A DNA stretch of 64,000 nucleotides from Streptomyces sp. MNU76 (GCF_020982545.1 NZ_JAJKLK010000023.1:124001-188000); one strand, 5' to 3'; positions 35,565-45,602 are shown, counted from the first letter of the stretch. Program-made: numbers and translations. Notes: generated by a model not told the origin, from the sequence alone.

Positions 35565-36971
35565 ATGCCACTCGTCGCCGCCAGACGTGCTGTCCGGGAA
35601 ACGGTGTCGGGGCTTCCCCGCGAGTTCTGGTGGCTGTGGACCAGCACCCTGGTGAACCGCCTCGGCGCCTTCGTCGCGACCTTCATGGCGCTGTACCTGA
35701 CCCTGGACCGTGGGTACTCCGCCTCCTACGCCGGACTCGTCGCCTCGCTGCACGGGCTCGGCGGCGTCGTCTCGTCACTCGGCGGTGGGGTCATGGCCGA
35801 CCGGCTCGGGCGGCGGCCAACCCTGCTCGTCGCACAGGTCTCGACGGCCCTGTCCGTCGCACTCCTCGGCTTCGTCCAGGACCCCGTCGCGATCGCCGCC
35901 GTCGCCTTCCTCGTCGGCGCCGCCAGCAACGCGTCCCGCCCGGCCGTCCAGGCGATGATGGCCGACATCGTCCGGCCCGAGGACCGCGTCCGCGCGTTCT
36001 CCCTCAACTACTGGGCCATCAACCTCGGCTTCGCCGTCTCCTCCATGGCCGCCGGTTTCATCGCCGAGGTCAGTTATCGCGCCGGGTTCCTGATCGAGGC
36101 CGGGATGACGCTGACCTGCGCGATCCTCGTCTTCCTGAAGCTGCCGGAGTCGCGGCCGGAGAGCGGGACGGCGGCGGGGAAAGCCGGCGTCACGGACGCG
36201 GTCGGGCTCGGGACCGTGGTGCGCGACGGGCGGTTCATGGGTGTCGTCGGGCTGTCCTTCCTCGTCGCACTGATCTTCCAGCAGGGGTCCGTGGGGCTGC
36301 CGGTCGCGATGGGCGAGGCGGGCTTCACTCCGGCGGACTACGGTCTCGCCATCGCCGTCAACGGGGTGCTGATCGTCGCCCTGCAGATCCCGGTCACCCG
36401 GTTCATCGAGCACCGGGACCCGGGACGGCTCCTCGTCGTCTCGTCCGTGCTCGCCGGGTACGGCTTCGGCCTCACCGCCTTCGCCGGGTCGATCGGGGTC
36501 TTCGCCCTCACCGTGTGCGTCTGGACCCTCGCCGAGATCGTCAACGCACCGACCCAGACCGGGGTCGTCGTCCGCCTCTCGCCCGCACAGGGGCGTGGCC
36601 GTTACCAGGGCATGTACACGATGTCGTGGTCCGTCGCCGCGCTGGTCGCTCCGCTCATGTCCGGTGTCGTCATCGACCGGTGGGGCGCGGAGTGGCTGTG
36701 GGGGCTGTGCGCGGTGATCGGGACCGTGGCGGGGGTCGGGTACTGGGCGCTCATGCGTCGGATGCCGGCATCGGAGGACGGAGCCGCGGCGCCTGCCGCC
36801 GTACCGGTGGAGCAGCAGCCCTGCGGCGGGGAGCCGGTCCCTGGACAGCCGGCCCCTGGACAGCGGGTCCCTGGGCAGCCGGGCGGTCAGAAGCCGGGCG
36901 GCGAGAAGCCGGGCGGTGAGAAGCCGGGTGGCGGGCGAGCCGCCGTGGGGGAGGTCGCCGACGCGGTCTGA
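35565..36971 (+). CDS. Major facilitator superfamily transporter
   Basis: The 468-aa protein has 12 predicted membrane helices and the MFS loop 2-3 motif GGGVMADRLGRRPTLL (about residue 68). This is a drug or metabolite efflux-type MFS; no substrate can be read. The C-terminal 65 residues are a cytoplasmic tail with degenerate repeats of GQP-x-PGQ and KPGGE. The start is the ATG after a GGGGGAA ribosome binding site; the same frame is open far upstream but there it is antisense to gpmA. A run of 10 G lies at 35409-35418 upstream. Confidence 0.88.
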   Translation: MPLVAARRAVRETVSGLPREFWWLWTSTLVNRLGAFVATFMALYLTLDRGYSASYAGLVASLHGLGGVVSSLGGGVMADRLGRRPTLLVAQVSTALSVALLGFVQDPVAIAAVAFLVGAASNASRPAVQAMMADIVRPEDRVRAFSLNYWAINLGFAVSSMAAGFIAEVSYRAGFLIEAGMTLTCAILVFLKLPESRPESGTAAGKAGVTDAVGLGTVVRDGRFMGVVGLSFLVALIFQQGSVGLPVAMGEAGFTPADYGLAIAVNGVLIVALQIPVTRFIEHRDPGRLLVVSSVLAGYGFGLTAFAGSIGVFALTVCVWTLAEIVNAPTQTGVVVRLSPAQGRGRYQGMYTMSWSVAALVAPLMSGVVIDRWGAEWLWGLCAVIGTVAGVGYWALMRRMPASEDGAAAPAAVPVEQQPCGGEPVPGQPAPGQRVPGQPGGQKPGGEKPGGEKPGGGRAAVGEVADAV

Positions 36972-36988
36972 GGACCTCCGGCACGGTC

Positions 36989-37549
36989 TCACGGGTGCAT
37001 CCGCGCCCCCTTCACCACCTTGTCCACCCCGTTGCGCGGGCCGTACACCGCCAACCCCACCAGGTCCAGCTCCCCCGTCGCCACGGACCGTACGGCTGCC
37101 CGGTTGTCGTGGTCGTTGCCGGTGGCGAACAGGTCGGACGTGAAGAGCGCGCGGGGGAGGGCGCGGGACAGTACGCGCGCGTGCGCCGCCTTCAGGACCT
37201 CCTTCGTCGCCTCGAAGACGAGGACCGGCTGCCGGAACATCGGGAGGTAGGCCACCTTGTCGGCGTCCTCGTACGGCTCGCCGATCACCTCGGGGATGGT
37301 CGGGCCGATGCCGCTGACCAGGAAGGACGTGACGTTGAGGCGCTGCCAGGTCGCGAGGTCGTCGCGGAGGAGGACGGCGATCTTGGTGTCGCAACGGGTG
37401 GTGGGCGGCGGCGTACTCGCGGGGGCCGCGGTCGACACGGAGGACATGGCAGTCATAGAGGGCACGGAGGTCGCGGAGGGCACGGAGGTCGCCTCAAGGG
37501 GCTCGTCGAAGGGCTCTTCGGAGCGCTCTTCGGAGGGCTCGCTGTTCAT
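36989..37549 (-). CDS. DUF2000 family protein
   Basis: A Ser/Thr/Pro-rich N-terminal 50 residues is followed by a DUF2000 domain (TRCDTKIAVLLRDDLATWQR, then FRQPVLVFEATKEVLKAAHA) in this 186-aa protein. Structures of the family resemble peptidyl-tRNA hydrolase II folds, but the function is unknown. It diverges from an AraC regulator across 49 nt, a pairing that suggests regulation by it. It converges tightly on the MFS gene (17-nt gap). Confidence 0.83.
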   Translation of the reverse strand: MNSEPSEERSEEPFDEPLEATSVPSATSVPSMTAMSSVSTAAPASTPPPTTRCDTKIAVLLRDDLATWQRLNVTSFLVSGIGPTIPEVIGEPYEDADKVAYLPMFRQPVLVFEATKEVLKAAHARVLSRALPRALFTSDLFATGNDHDNRAAVRSVATGELDLVGLAVYGPRNGVDKVVKGARMHP

Positions 37550-37598
37550 GGGATGAGACTGCCGATCGCCGGGCAGCCCCGTCTTGTACGTTCTTTGC

Positions 37599-38459
37599 AT
37601 GGGTACCCAGCGGCCCGGTTCCCCCCGGCGTGACGTCACCGCCTGGCGGCCGCGCGTGCCCGGTGTCGTCGAGGTCTTCCACGCGCACTACACCGAGTAC
37701 GCGTACCCCATGCATGTGCACGACGTGTGGACGCTGTTGATCGTGGACGACGGGGCCGTGCGCTACGAGTTGGACCGGCATGAACACGGGACGCCCCACG
37801 ACACGGTGTCGTTGTTGCCGCCGTTCGTGCCGCACAACGGCGCGCCGGTGACGGAGCGGGGCTTCCGCAAGCGGGTGCTGTACCTGGATCCGGACGCGCC
37901 CCTGGCCGCGCTGGACGCGAGCCTCGTCGGGGCGGCGGTGGACGGGCCGGACCTGCCAGATCCCGTACTGCGGCGGCGGGTGGGGCAGTTGCACGCGGCG
38001 CTCGCGCGGCCCGGCGACGAGTTGGAGGCGGAGAGCCGGCTGGCGCTGGTCGGGGAACGGTTGCGGGGGCATCTGCGGCCGGCGGCTCCGGCGGGGGGTG
38101 TGGCGGGGACCGCTCCCGCCGGGCGTGCCGTCGCGCATCGGCTCCGTGAGCTTCTCGACGAGCGGGTCACGGACGGGATCACGCTGGAGGAGGCCGCGGG
38201 AACGGTCCAGGCCCACCCCTCGCATCTCGTACGGGCGTTCGGCGCAGCCTTCGGCATCGCGCCGCACCAGTACCTAATGTCCCGGCGGGTCGAGCGGGCC
38301 AGGCGGCTGCTGTTGGAGGGTGTGCGGCCGGGCGAGGCGGCGGCGATGGCCGGGTTCTACGACCAGGCGCACCTGACGCGGCACTTCAGGCGGTGGGTGG
38401 GGGTCACCCCTGGTCGCTATCGGAACGGTCGCCCGCCACGTCCCGGGTCAGATGGCTGA
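37599..38459 (+). CDS. AraC family transcriptional regulator
   Basis: This 286-aa regulator has an N-terminal cupin sensor (HAHYTEYAYPMHVHDVWTLL with metal-type His) and a C-terminal pair of helix-turn-helix motifs (ITLEEAAGTVQAHPSHLVRA and PGEAAAMAGFYDQAHLTRHF). It is divergent from the DUF2000 gene and probably controls it. I chose the ATG opening MGTQRPGSPRRD. Its last 56 nt overlap the 3' end of the convergent YbjN gene. Confidence 0.88.
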   Translation: MGTQRPGSPRRDVTAWRPRVPGVVEVFHAHYTEYAYPMHVHDVWTLLIVDDGAVRYELDRHEHGTPHDTVSLLPPFVPHNGAPVTERGFRKRVLYLDPDAPLAALDASLVGAAVDGPDLPDPVLRRRVGQLHAALARPGDELEAESRLALVGERLRGHLRPAAPAGGVAGTAPAGRAVAHRLRELLDERVTDGITLEEAAGTVQAHPSHLVRAFGAAFGIAPHQYLMSRRVERARRLLLEGVRPGEAAAMAGFYDQAHLTRHFRRWVGVTPGRYRNGRPPRPGSDG

Positions 38460-38919
38460 ACGCGTCCAGATTGCGGGTCGGTTCGCCCCGGGAGACGCGC
38501 CAGGCGTACTCCCTGCGGATCGCGGAGGCGAAGCCCAGCTCCAGGAGGGTGTTGAAGGCGCCGTCGGCCGCTTCCAGGACCTGGCCGAGGAGGCCGTCGA
38601 TGCCCTCGGGGGTGACGGCGGCGAGCGGCAGCCGGGCGGTGACGTAGATGTCGCCGAGCGGGTCGACGGCGTAACTCACGCCGTACAGCTTGAGGTTGCG
38701 CTCCAGGAGCCAGCGGTGGACGCCCGCCTCGTTCTCGTCGGGGTGGCGGATCACGAAGGCGTTGAGGGAGAGGGAGTGCCGACCGACGATCAGGGAGACG
38801 GTCGTGGAGAGCTTGCGGGTGCCGGGGAGTTTCACGACGTAGGAACCCGGGTCCGGGCTCTCCCACTCCAGCTCGGCCTCGTTGAGGACCTGCTCGATGA
38901 TCGACGCTTCGTCAGCCAT
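38404..38919 (-). CDS. YbjN domain-containing protein
   Basis: A 171-aa YbjN-type (type III secretion chaperone-like fold) protein: EASIIEQVLNEAELEWES, LIVGRHSLSLNAFVIRHPDE, HRWLLERNLKLYGVSYAVDP, EGIDGLLGQVLEAADGAFNT. In E. coli YbjN affects motility and stress responses; in actinobacteria it neighbours mshA, as here (62 nt apart). No catalytic residues are evident. It overlaps the AraC gene end. Confidence 0.88.
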   Translation of the reverse strand: MADEASIIEQVLNEAELEWESPDPGSYVVKLPGTRKLSTTVSLIVGRHSLSLNAFVIRHPDENEAGVHRWLLERNLKLYGVSYAVDPLGDIYVTARLPLAAVTPEGIDGLLGQVLEAADGAFNTLLELGFASAIRREYAWRVSRGEPTRNLDAFSHLTRDVAGDRSDSDQG

Positions 38920-38981
38920 GGGGCGAGGGTACCCGCCGGTACGCGGGGGTCGACTGCGGAGCCGCGGCCGGGCCCCGGGGC

Positions 38982-40322
38982 TCACCCGTGGTGGCCCCTG
39001 GCCCGGGGGCGGCGGTAGTCGTGCATGGCCGCCGTGTACACGTCCGCGGTGGCGGCGGCCGAGGTGTCCCAGCCGAAGGACTCGGCGTGGCGGGCGGCGG
39101 CCGCGCCCATGCGGGCGGTCAGCTCGGGGGCGTCGGCGAAATCGCGGAGCACGCGCGCGTACGCGGCGGGATCGTGGCCCTGGACCAGGAAGCCCGTCTC
39201 CGTGTCCCGCACGGCGACCGGTAGACCGCCCACCGAGGCCGCCAGCACCGGCGTACCGGCCGCCTGCGCCTCGATGGCGACCAGCCCGAAGGACTCGCTG
39301 TACGACGGCATGACCAGCACGGACGCCGCCCGGAACCAGTCCGCGAGCTGCTCCTGCCCGACGGGCGGCCGGAACCGTACGACATCGGCGATGCCGAGCC
39401 GCGCGGCCAGCTTCTGCAAGCCCTCCGGCTTGGCGAGCCCGCTGCCGCTCGGCCCGCCGACCACCGGTACGACGATCCTCGACCGCAGCTCGGGGCGCTC
39501 GGCGAGGAGGACGGCGACGGCGCGGAGCAGGACGTCGGGGGCCTTCAGGGGCTGGATACGGCCGGCGAAGAGCGGGATCAGGGCGTCCTGGGGCAGACCG
39601 AGGCGGGCCCGGGCCGCGGCGCGGCCGTCGGCGGGACGGAAACGGTCGAGGTTGACGCCCGGGTGGACGACGGCGACCTTGGCCGGGTCGGCCTCGTAGT
39701 GGCGTACGAGTTCGTCGGCCTCCTCGGCCGTGTTGGCTATGAGGCGGTCGGCGGCGCGGACGATCTGGGTCTCGCCGATGACGCGTGCGGCGGGTTCGGG
39801 GGTGTCGCCGGCGGCGAGCGCGGCGTTCTTGACCTTGGCCATCGTGTGCATGGCGTGCACCAGGGGGACGCCCCAGCGCTGGGCGGCGAGCCAGCCGACG
39901 TGGCCGGAGAGCCAGTAGTGCGAGTGGACCAGGTCGTAGTGGCCGGGGCGGTGGCCCGCCCACGCCTGCATCACGCCGTGCGTGAAAGCGCAGAGCTGGG
40001 CCGGCAGCTCCTCCTTGGCCAGCCCCTCGTACGGGCCCGCGTCGACATGCCGGACCAGGACGCCGGGCGCCAGCTCGACCGCGGGGGGCAGGGCGCCGGT
40101 GGTGGCCCGGGTGAAGATCTCCACCTCGATGCCCTGGGCGGCCAGCCGCTGCGCCAGCTCCACGATGTAGACGTTCATCCCGCCCGCGTCGCCCGTGCCG
40201 GGCTGGTGCAGCGGTGACGTGTGCACCGAGAGCATCGCGACCCGGCGCGGCCTGCGGTGCAGCCGAAGCCGCCCCGCGCCGGCCGGGGAACGTCGCCCGA
40301 GCCTGCTGACGTAGTGGCTCAC
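38982..40322 (-). CDS. mshA: D-inositol-3-phosphate glycosyltransferase MshA
   Basis: The 446-aa GT4 glycosyltransferase transfers GlcNAc to inositol 3-phosphate, the first step in mycothiol synthesis. Visible motifs: the N-terminal loop SVHTSPLHQPGTGDAGGMNV, LVHSHYWLSGHVG, donor site FAGRIQPLKAPDVLL and the E-x7-E region PSYSESFGLVAIEAQAAGTP. A basic 28-residue N-terminal extension precedes the first strand. Length and motifs are complete. Confidence 0.95.
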   Translation of the reverse strand: MSHYVSRLGRRSPAGAGRLRLHRRPRRVAMLSVHTSPLHQPGTGDAGGMNVYIVELAQRLAAQGIEVEIFTRATTGALPPAVELAPGVLVRHVDAGPYEGLAKEELPAQLCAFTHGVMQAWAGHRPGHYDLVHSHYWLSGHVGWLAAQRWGVPLVHAMHTMAKVKNAALAAGDTPEPAARVIGETQIVRAADRLIANTAEEADELVRHYEADPAKVAVVHPGVNLDRFRPADGRAAARARLGLPQDALIPLFAGRIQPLKAPDVLLRAVAVLLAERPELRSRIVVPVVGGPSGSGLAKPEGLQKLAARLGIADVVRFRPPVGQEQLADWFRAASVLVMPSYSESFGLVAIEAQAAGTPVLAASVGGLPVAVRDTETGFLVQGHDPAAYARVLRDFADAPELTARMGAAAARHAESFGWDTSAAATADVYTAAMHDYRRPRARGHHG

Positions 40323-40589
40323 GTGGCGTTCCTCCTCGCTCCGGGCATGCCGTCGGGAGGGCGTGGGGTCCCTCTCGGGAGGGGGAACACCGGAGGAGGC
40401 CGTTCCATTTCCCCTTTGCGCAATTATTACCTAGCTTCGCTCAACCGTTCGAGTACCTGAGTGCGTGGGGGCGTGGCGGCCGGGGTGTGGCGGCCTGGGC
40501 GCGGGAGGGGCGTGGGAGCGTGGTGGCATGAGCTGAGCTCGCTGGGAGTGGGGGCACGCCCCCCCGGGAGGCGGACATACGCTCACCTC

Positions 40590-41491
40590 ATGGCCAGACC
40601 AGTCGGCACCGTGACGCGTGGCACCACCAACCCCAACCGGCTGCGTCGCATGGACCGCTGGATCGCGGCGACGCACGGTGCCGCACTCCGCCGCGCCACC
40701 GCCCCCCTCGCCGTCGACCTCGGTTACGGCGCCGCCCCTTGGACCGCCGTCGAACTGCTCCGCCGCCTCCGCACGGCGGCACCCCGCACTCAAGTCGTCG
40801 GCATCGAGATCGACCCGGCCAGGGTCACCGCGGCCCAGCCCTATGCGTGCGAGGGTCTGACCTTCCGGCACGGCGGCTTCGAGGTACCGGTGCCGGGCCG
40901 CCCCACCCTCATCCGGGCGGCGAACGTGCTCCGGCAGTACGACGAGGACGAGGTCGCCGCCGTCTGGGAACGCCTGTGCGCCCGCCTCGAACCGGCCGCA
41001 CCGCCCTCTCCCCGCCCGCCCCATCCCACTCCAGGCGCGCACACCCCAGGCCCTCGCACCACGGACCTCCGCGCCGCGAGCCCCCACTCCCCACCGCCTC
41101 GTACCCCTCCGGGGGTCTGCTCGTCGAGGGCACCTGCGACGAGATCGGCCGCCGGCACGTCTGGGTCGCCCTCGGCCCGGAGGGCCCCCGTACGGTCACC
41201 TTCGCCACCCGGCTCGGCTCCCTGGACCGCCCCTCCGATCTCGCCGAACGCCTCCCCAAGGCACTCATCCACCGCAACGTCCCCGGCGAACCGGTGCACG
41301 CGTTCCTCCGCGATTTCGACCGCGCCTGGGCGGCCGCGGCGCCCTACGCCTCGTACGGAGCCCGGCAGCGCTGGATCCGCACGATCCGCACGCTCAGCGC
41401 GGACTGGCCGGTACGGGACGGGGTCTCGCGCTGGCGCCAGGGCGAAGTCACTGTGGCGTGGGAGGCGTTGGCGCCGCGGCCCCGCCATTAG
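40590..41491 (+). pseudogene. Class I SAM methyltransferase-like protein, frameshifted in a Pro-rich insert
   Basis: Frame 1 gives GTTNPNRLRRMDRWI, AVDLGYGAAPWTAVELLRRL (SAM-binding motif I) and VVGIEIDPARV up to AVWERLCARLEP. Then about 110 nt of C-rich low-complexity sequence encode Pro/Ser/His. Homology resumes in another frame, GGLLVEGTCDEIGRRHVWVA to AWEALAPRP. In relatives the two parts appear contiguous, so an insert plus frameshift near 41000-41105 seems to have split the gene. An indel sequencing error in the C runs is also possible. Confidence 0.7.
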
Positions 41492-41519
41492 CCGAGAGCC
41501 CCGCCCGCCTCCTCATCTT

Positions 41520-41694
41520 CGTACACCCTCGCCTCCGCACACCCTCGTCTCCGCACACTCTTGCCTCCGCACACTCTTGTCTCCGCACACTCTTGCCTCC
41601 GCACACTCTTGTCTCCGCGCGTTCTCGTCTCCGCGCGTCGTCGCCCCCGTACGCCCTCGCCTCCGCACATCCTCGTGGCCGCGCGCCCGGCGCC
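41520..41694 (+). repeat. 16-bp tandem repeat array (11 units)
   Basis: Eleven consecutive units follow consensus CCGCACACTCTTGYCT; units 3-6 (41551-41614) are nearly perfect and alternate C/T at position 14, the outer ones diverge. The array begins 29 nt after the methyltransferase stop and lies before the NlpC/P60 gene. Confidence 0.9.
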
Positions 41695-41942
41695 CACCAC
41701 TCTCGATTACGCAGAGCAACATTTTCGTGACGCACGGGAACGATCGCCGCGGGCCGTTCGTCGGACAGTCGAGGGCGGTGTCACGCAGGTGGGAGCAGGG
41801 GAGGGAGGAAGAGGCGGCGGGCAGAAGCGAGTTCTTGCCCACCTCTGTCGCATTCCGCGACGTCGTGACACGATCACCCGGGCACCGGCAAGTTACTGAC
41901 GGTTAATCAGTTCTGTATCCATTGGGGTTGGGGGCAAGAGGT

Positions 41943-43058
41943 ATGGGAGTCGGCAAGCGGAAGCTGACCATGGTGGCCGTGGCCGTGGTCTGCGCGATGA
42001 CCGTCCTGGGCGCGCCGGTCACCGCGTACGCGAGCCAGACGAAACCGGCCGAGCCGACCCCGAGTCCGACACCGACACCCTCGTCCTCGTCCTCGCCTTC
42101 GCCCGGCTCGACTCCGGTGACGAACGAGGAGTTGGAGCGCGTCCGCACCAAGCTGGAGGGCCTCTACCACGACGCCGCGGTCGCCACGGACGCGTACAAC
42201 GCGGCCGAGGAGCAGGCCGACAAGCAGTCCGAGGAGCTCGTCGATCTGGCCCACGAGGTCGTCAAGGGCCAGCAGAAGCTGGACAAGTTGCAGGACCTCA
42301 TCGGCGCCGCGGCCCGCGCCCAGTACCGGGGCGCCGGCCTCCCGGCCGAGGTGCGGCTGTGGCTGAGCGAGAACCCCCAGGACTTCCTGGAGGGGGCGGA
42401 CCGCCTGCGTCAGGGCCAGCTCGCGACGAAGGGTCTGCTCGCCGAAATGACCCGGACCCAGCAGGACTTGGAGCAGTACTCCAAGGACGCCTCCGCGCGC
42501 TGGGAGAAGTTGGAGACCAACCGCAAGGCCAAGGAGAAGGCCAAGAAGAAGATCAAGAAGCAGATCGCCGCCGCCGAGGAGCTGGAAGCCCAGCTGGAGG
42601 ACGACGAGCGGGAGCGGTTGGCGCAGTTGGAGGAGGAGGCCGCGCAGAAGTCACAGGCGGCGTGGCTGGACTCCGGAATACTCGCCGAGATCAACGGCAA
42701 GGCGACGCCGCAGGGGAAGAAGGCCGTCGAGTTCGCCACGAACCAAATAGGCAAGTGGTACGAATGGGGCACCGAAGGGCCCGACACCTACGACTGCTCC
42801 GGTCTCACCAGCGAGGCGTGGGCCGCCGCCGGGCTGACCATCCCCCGCACCTCCCAGGAGCAGTGGCGTCAGCTCAAGCACATCGACATCCAGGACATGC
42901 GGCCCGGCGACCTCATCATCTACAACGCCGATGCCAGCCACGTCGCCATGTACCTGGGCGACGGCTCCATCGTCCACGCGCCCCGTCCGAACCGGAAGGT
43001 GTCGATCGCGGGCGCGGGCACGATGCGGATCCTGGGCGTCGTACGCCCGGACGCGTGA
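41943..43058 (+). CDS. Secreted NlpC/P60 peptidoglycan endopeptidase
   Basis: This 371-aa protein has a signal peptide (about 1-30), a Ser/Pro linker, a long coiled coil (about 58-240, rich in Lys/Glu/Gln) and a C-terminal NlpC/P60 domain with catalytic Cys in YDCSGLTSEAW, His in SHVAMYLGDG and HAPRP. It would cut D-Glu-mDAP type links in cell wall peptides, like RipA/SwlA-type enzymes; the coiled coil probably restrains the catalytic domain. I chose the ATG at MGVGKRKL. Confidence 0.92.
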   Translation: MGVGKRKLTMVAVAVVCAMTVLGAPVTAYASQTKPAEPTPSPTPTPSSSSSPSPGSTPVTNEELERVRTKLEGLYHDAAVATDAYNAAEEQADKQSEELVDLAHEVVKGQQKLDKLQDLIGAAARAQYRGAGLPAEVRLWLSENPQDFLEGADRLRQGQLATKGLLAEMTRTQQDLEQYSKDASARWEKLETNRKAKEKAKKKIKKQIAAAEELEAQLEDDERERLAQLEEEAAQKSQAAWLDSGILAEINGKATPQGKKAVEFATNQIGKWYEWGTEGPDTYDCSGLTSEAWAAAGLTIPRTSQEQWRQLKHIDIQDMRPGDLIIYNADASHVAMYLGDGSIVHAPRPNRKVSIAGAGTMRILGVVRPDA

Positions 43059-43567
43059 GCTGACGGGCCGACGAGGAGGGACGAGGAGGGCTGAGCCGAC
43101 CGGCTGGGGCCGGAGGCTGAGGGTGCGACCCCGACGGTCGCACCCGAACCGCACCCCGGCGACACCCCGCGTCACACCGCACCGAACCGGCCCCGCCACC
43201 ACTCCCGCGTCACACCGCACCTCAACACCCCGGCTTCCAACACACCCCGTACCGCACCAAACCACCGCACCCCACCCACACCGCACCGTCCGCCCACGCC
43301 CACCACACCCCGCCGTGAGCCACCCCACGTGACTCTCGACACCTTCGCCACCCGGCTCAACCTCCGTCGCGTGACATTCGTCATCCCAGGGGAAAGCCCT
43401 GCCATGTCCAAGTGCGGTACGGGATGCGGCATATGACGTCGGCTGTTTACCACCCGACGCCCCGTCTCCCATTCCGTTGCGACGGCGCCTGGCGCTAAGG
43501 TCCCCGTCGGTGGGTCGAGGTCCCTCGCCCGCCGTGCCCTCGGGGGGAGGGAAGGAAACCCAACACG
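43059..43567. other. Intergenic region with CACACCGCAC repeats
   Basis: About 500 nt between the peptidase and phosphatase genes with no supported gene. It contains GCGTCACACCGCACC twice (about 43167 and 43209) and further CCGCACC-type copies, then a GGGGGGAGGG purine run 17 nt or more before the next start. Confidence 0.5.
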
Positions 43568-44985
43568 ATGCCCGTACCCGTACCGCGGCAGAGAGCGATC
43601 CCGGCCGCGGAGAGTGGTCAGGCGCACGCCGCGTCCGCGGCCGGCGGACCGTCCGGAGAGGGGGCTGCCATGAACGCCTCGGCCCTGGCCCCGACAGACA
43701 ACTCCACAAACCAGCCCGGCCCCCACGCCGCCGGCCCCGGTGCCACGGGCCCGGCCCCCAGCCCGGCCCCACCAACCTCACGGTCCTCCTCATAGAGGAC
43801 GACCCGGCGGGTTCCCTCAACGTGCCCGAACTGCTCGACTCGGCGGGCAAGCCGATCCGTGTCCGCACCGCCCGCAACCTGACCGAGGCCCAGCGGCTGC
43901 TGACCGACGACGTCAACTGCATCCTCCTGGACCTGGCACTCCCGGCCCCGCCCCGCCCCACCGACCCGGACACCGAGTCGGCCGACGCCCTCGACGACGA
44001 ACTCGCCGTCCTCAAATACGTCCTGAACCTGGCTCCCCGCCACGCCGTCCTGGCCCTCACCGACTCCGGCGACGCCGAACGCGGCACGGAGGCGGTTCGA
44101 GTGGGCGCACAGGACTACCTGTTCCGGGACGAAGTGGACGGCCGGCTGCTGAGCCGCGCGATCCGTTACGCGGTGGAGCGCAAGCGGTCCGACACGGCCG
44201 AGCGCCGACTCACCGAGTCCAAGCTGCGCGCCCAGGAGAACGCCCGCCTGGAACGCGGCCTGCTGCCGACCCCCCTCCTGGAGGGCTCGTCCCTGCGGTT
44301 CGCCGCCCGCTACCGGCCGGGCCGTTCCCGCGCGCTGCTCGGCGGCGACTTCTACGACACCGTCCGCACCCCGGACGGCACCGTGCACGTGATGATCGGC
44401 GACGTCTGCGGGCACGGCCCGGACGAGGCGGCGCTCGGCGTGGAGCTGCGCATCGCCTGGCGGGCGCTGACCTTCGCGGGGCTCTGCGGCGACGAGCTGC
44501 TGTCCACGCTCCAGCGCGTCCTGGAGCACGAGCGCGAGAGCGACGAGATCTTCGCGACGCTCTGCACGGTCGACATCGCCCCCGACGGCCGCCGCGCGGG
44601 CCTCTGCCTCGCGGGGCACCCGGCACCGCTGATCGTCCGCCACGGCCAGGGCGGCCGACCGACCCCGCCGGCGGAGCTGCTGCCGTACGACAACGGCGGC
44701 CCGGCCCTCGGTCTGCTGCCGAACGCCCGCTGGCCGCGCACCCAGATCGAACTGGGCGCCGCGTGGAGTCTGATGCTCTACACCGACGGCCTGATCGAGG
44801 GCCGGATCGGCCAGGGCAAGGAACGGCTGGGCCAGGACGGCATGGTGGAGATGGTCCGCCGCCAGCTCGCCGAGGGTCTGCGCGGTGAGGAGCTGCTGCG
44901 CGCCGCCGTGAACGAGGTCCGCGACCTCAACGGCGGCGAACTGACCGACGATGTGGCGGTCCTCCTGCTGGACCGGGAGGCCTGA
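43568..44985 (+). CDS. Response-regulator-like PP2C (SpoIIE-type) phosphatase, possible N-terminal frameshift
   Basis: The product (about 470 aa) has a receiver-like domain (TNLTVLLIEDDPAGSLNVPE, then CILLDLALP with the acceptor Asp) and a SpoIIE/PPM phosphatase domain with metal motifs LLGGDFYDTV, MIGDVCGHGPDEAA and LTDDVAVLLLD. It probably dephosphorylates an anti-sigma-antagonist type protein. The likely start MPVPVPRQRAIPAAE is in a different frame from the domains; the switch falls in the C/G runs at about 43748-43768. A one-base error or use of an unseen in-frame start would resolve it. GGAGGGAAGG precedes the start. Confidence 0.82.
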
Positions 44986-45034
44986 GCAGGCTCGGGCTCG
45001 GACGAGGCCGGACGAGGCCCGACCTCGAAGGAGG

Positions 45035-45379
45035 TCAGCGGCCGCCGTTGTAGGGGCCGTACGGGCCGTCGCTGCTGGAGCCCCGGTTGCCGCCGCGGCC
45101 ACCGCCGCCGGAGATCTGCCGCACTGCGGGGCGTACGTCGACGATGTACACGATGCTGGCGATGAGGCCGATGATCGGGAGGAACGACAGCAGCGGGAAG
45201 AGCAGGCTGACGACGAGCGCGATCCCGAGGATGACCAGCCAGAAGACCTTGGTCTGCTTGTCCGTCGCGCGGAACGCGTCCTCCCGCCGGAAGGTGGCGT
45301 CGATCAGCGCGAACGCGGCGAGTGCGATCACAGCGAGCTGCAACAGCCCCATGAACCCCGCGAAGCCGTTCATCAGCAT
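45035..45379 (-). CDS. DUF2516 family membrane protein
   Basis: A 114-aa protein with three hydrophobic helices (about 5-25, 44-62 and 66-82) and a Gly/Arg-rich C-terminal tail. It matches the actinobacterial DUF2516 family of unknown function, which typically neighbours the HbhA-like and XRE genes as here. The start is uncertain between an ATG, another ATG two codons later and a GTG four codons earlier. Confidence 0.8.
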   Translation of the reverse strand: MLMNGFAGFMGLLQLAVIALAAFALIDATFRREDAFRATDKQTKVFWLVILGIALVVSLLFPLLSFLPIIGLIASIVYIVDVRPAVRQISGGGGRGGNRGSSSDGPYGPYNGGR

Positions 45380-45602
45380 GGTGCCCACCACCGCCCGTTC
45401 CGTTCACGCATCCGAATACCGACCGTCTCTCCCACGCGGCCACCGTACCCGTAGAACGGGCCGGCCACCCCAAAGGTGCCCGGCCCGTCTCCGTACCGCG
45501 AGGTACTGAGAGGCACTACGCACGTACCTGCACGCGTACCCCTCGCTCTGTCACCGACTCCGTCGTCGGCTATGTCGCCCACTCGGCGGCTCGCCCTGCC
45601 GC

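Noticed and set aside
35775..37394. Long minus-strand open frame opposite the MFS gene
   Set aside because: Composition is Arg/Pro/Asp-rich and shows no domain; the plus strand encodes a clear 12-helix transporter.
41520..41694. CRISPR-like repeats or coding pentapeptide repeats
   Set aside because: The 16-bp period leaves no spacers and is not divisible by three, so it is neither a CRISPR array nor a conserved peptide repeat.
43618..45102. Long minus-strand open frame opposite the PP2C gene
   Set aside because: Shadow of SpoIIE-type phosphatase coding sequence; no recognisable product.
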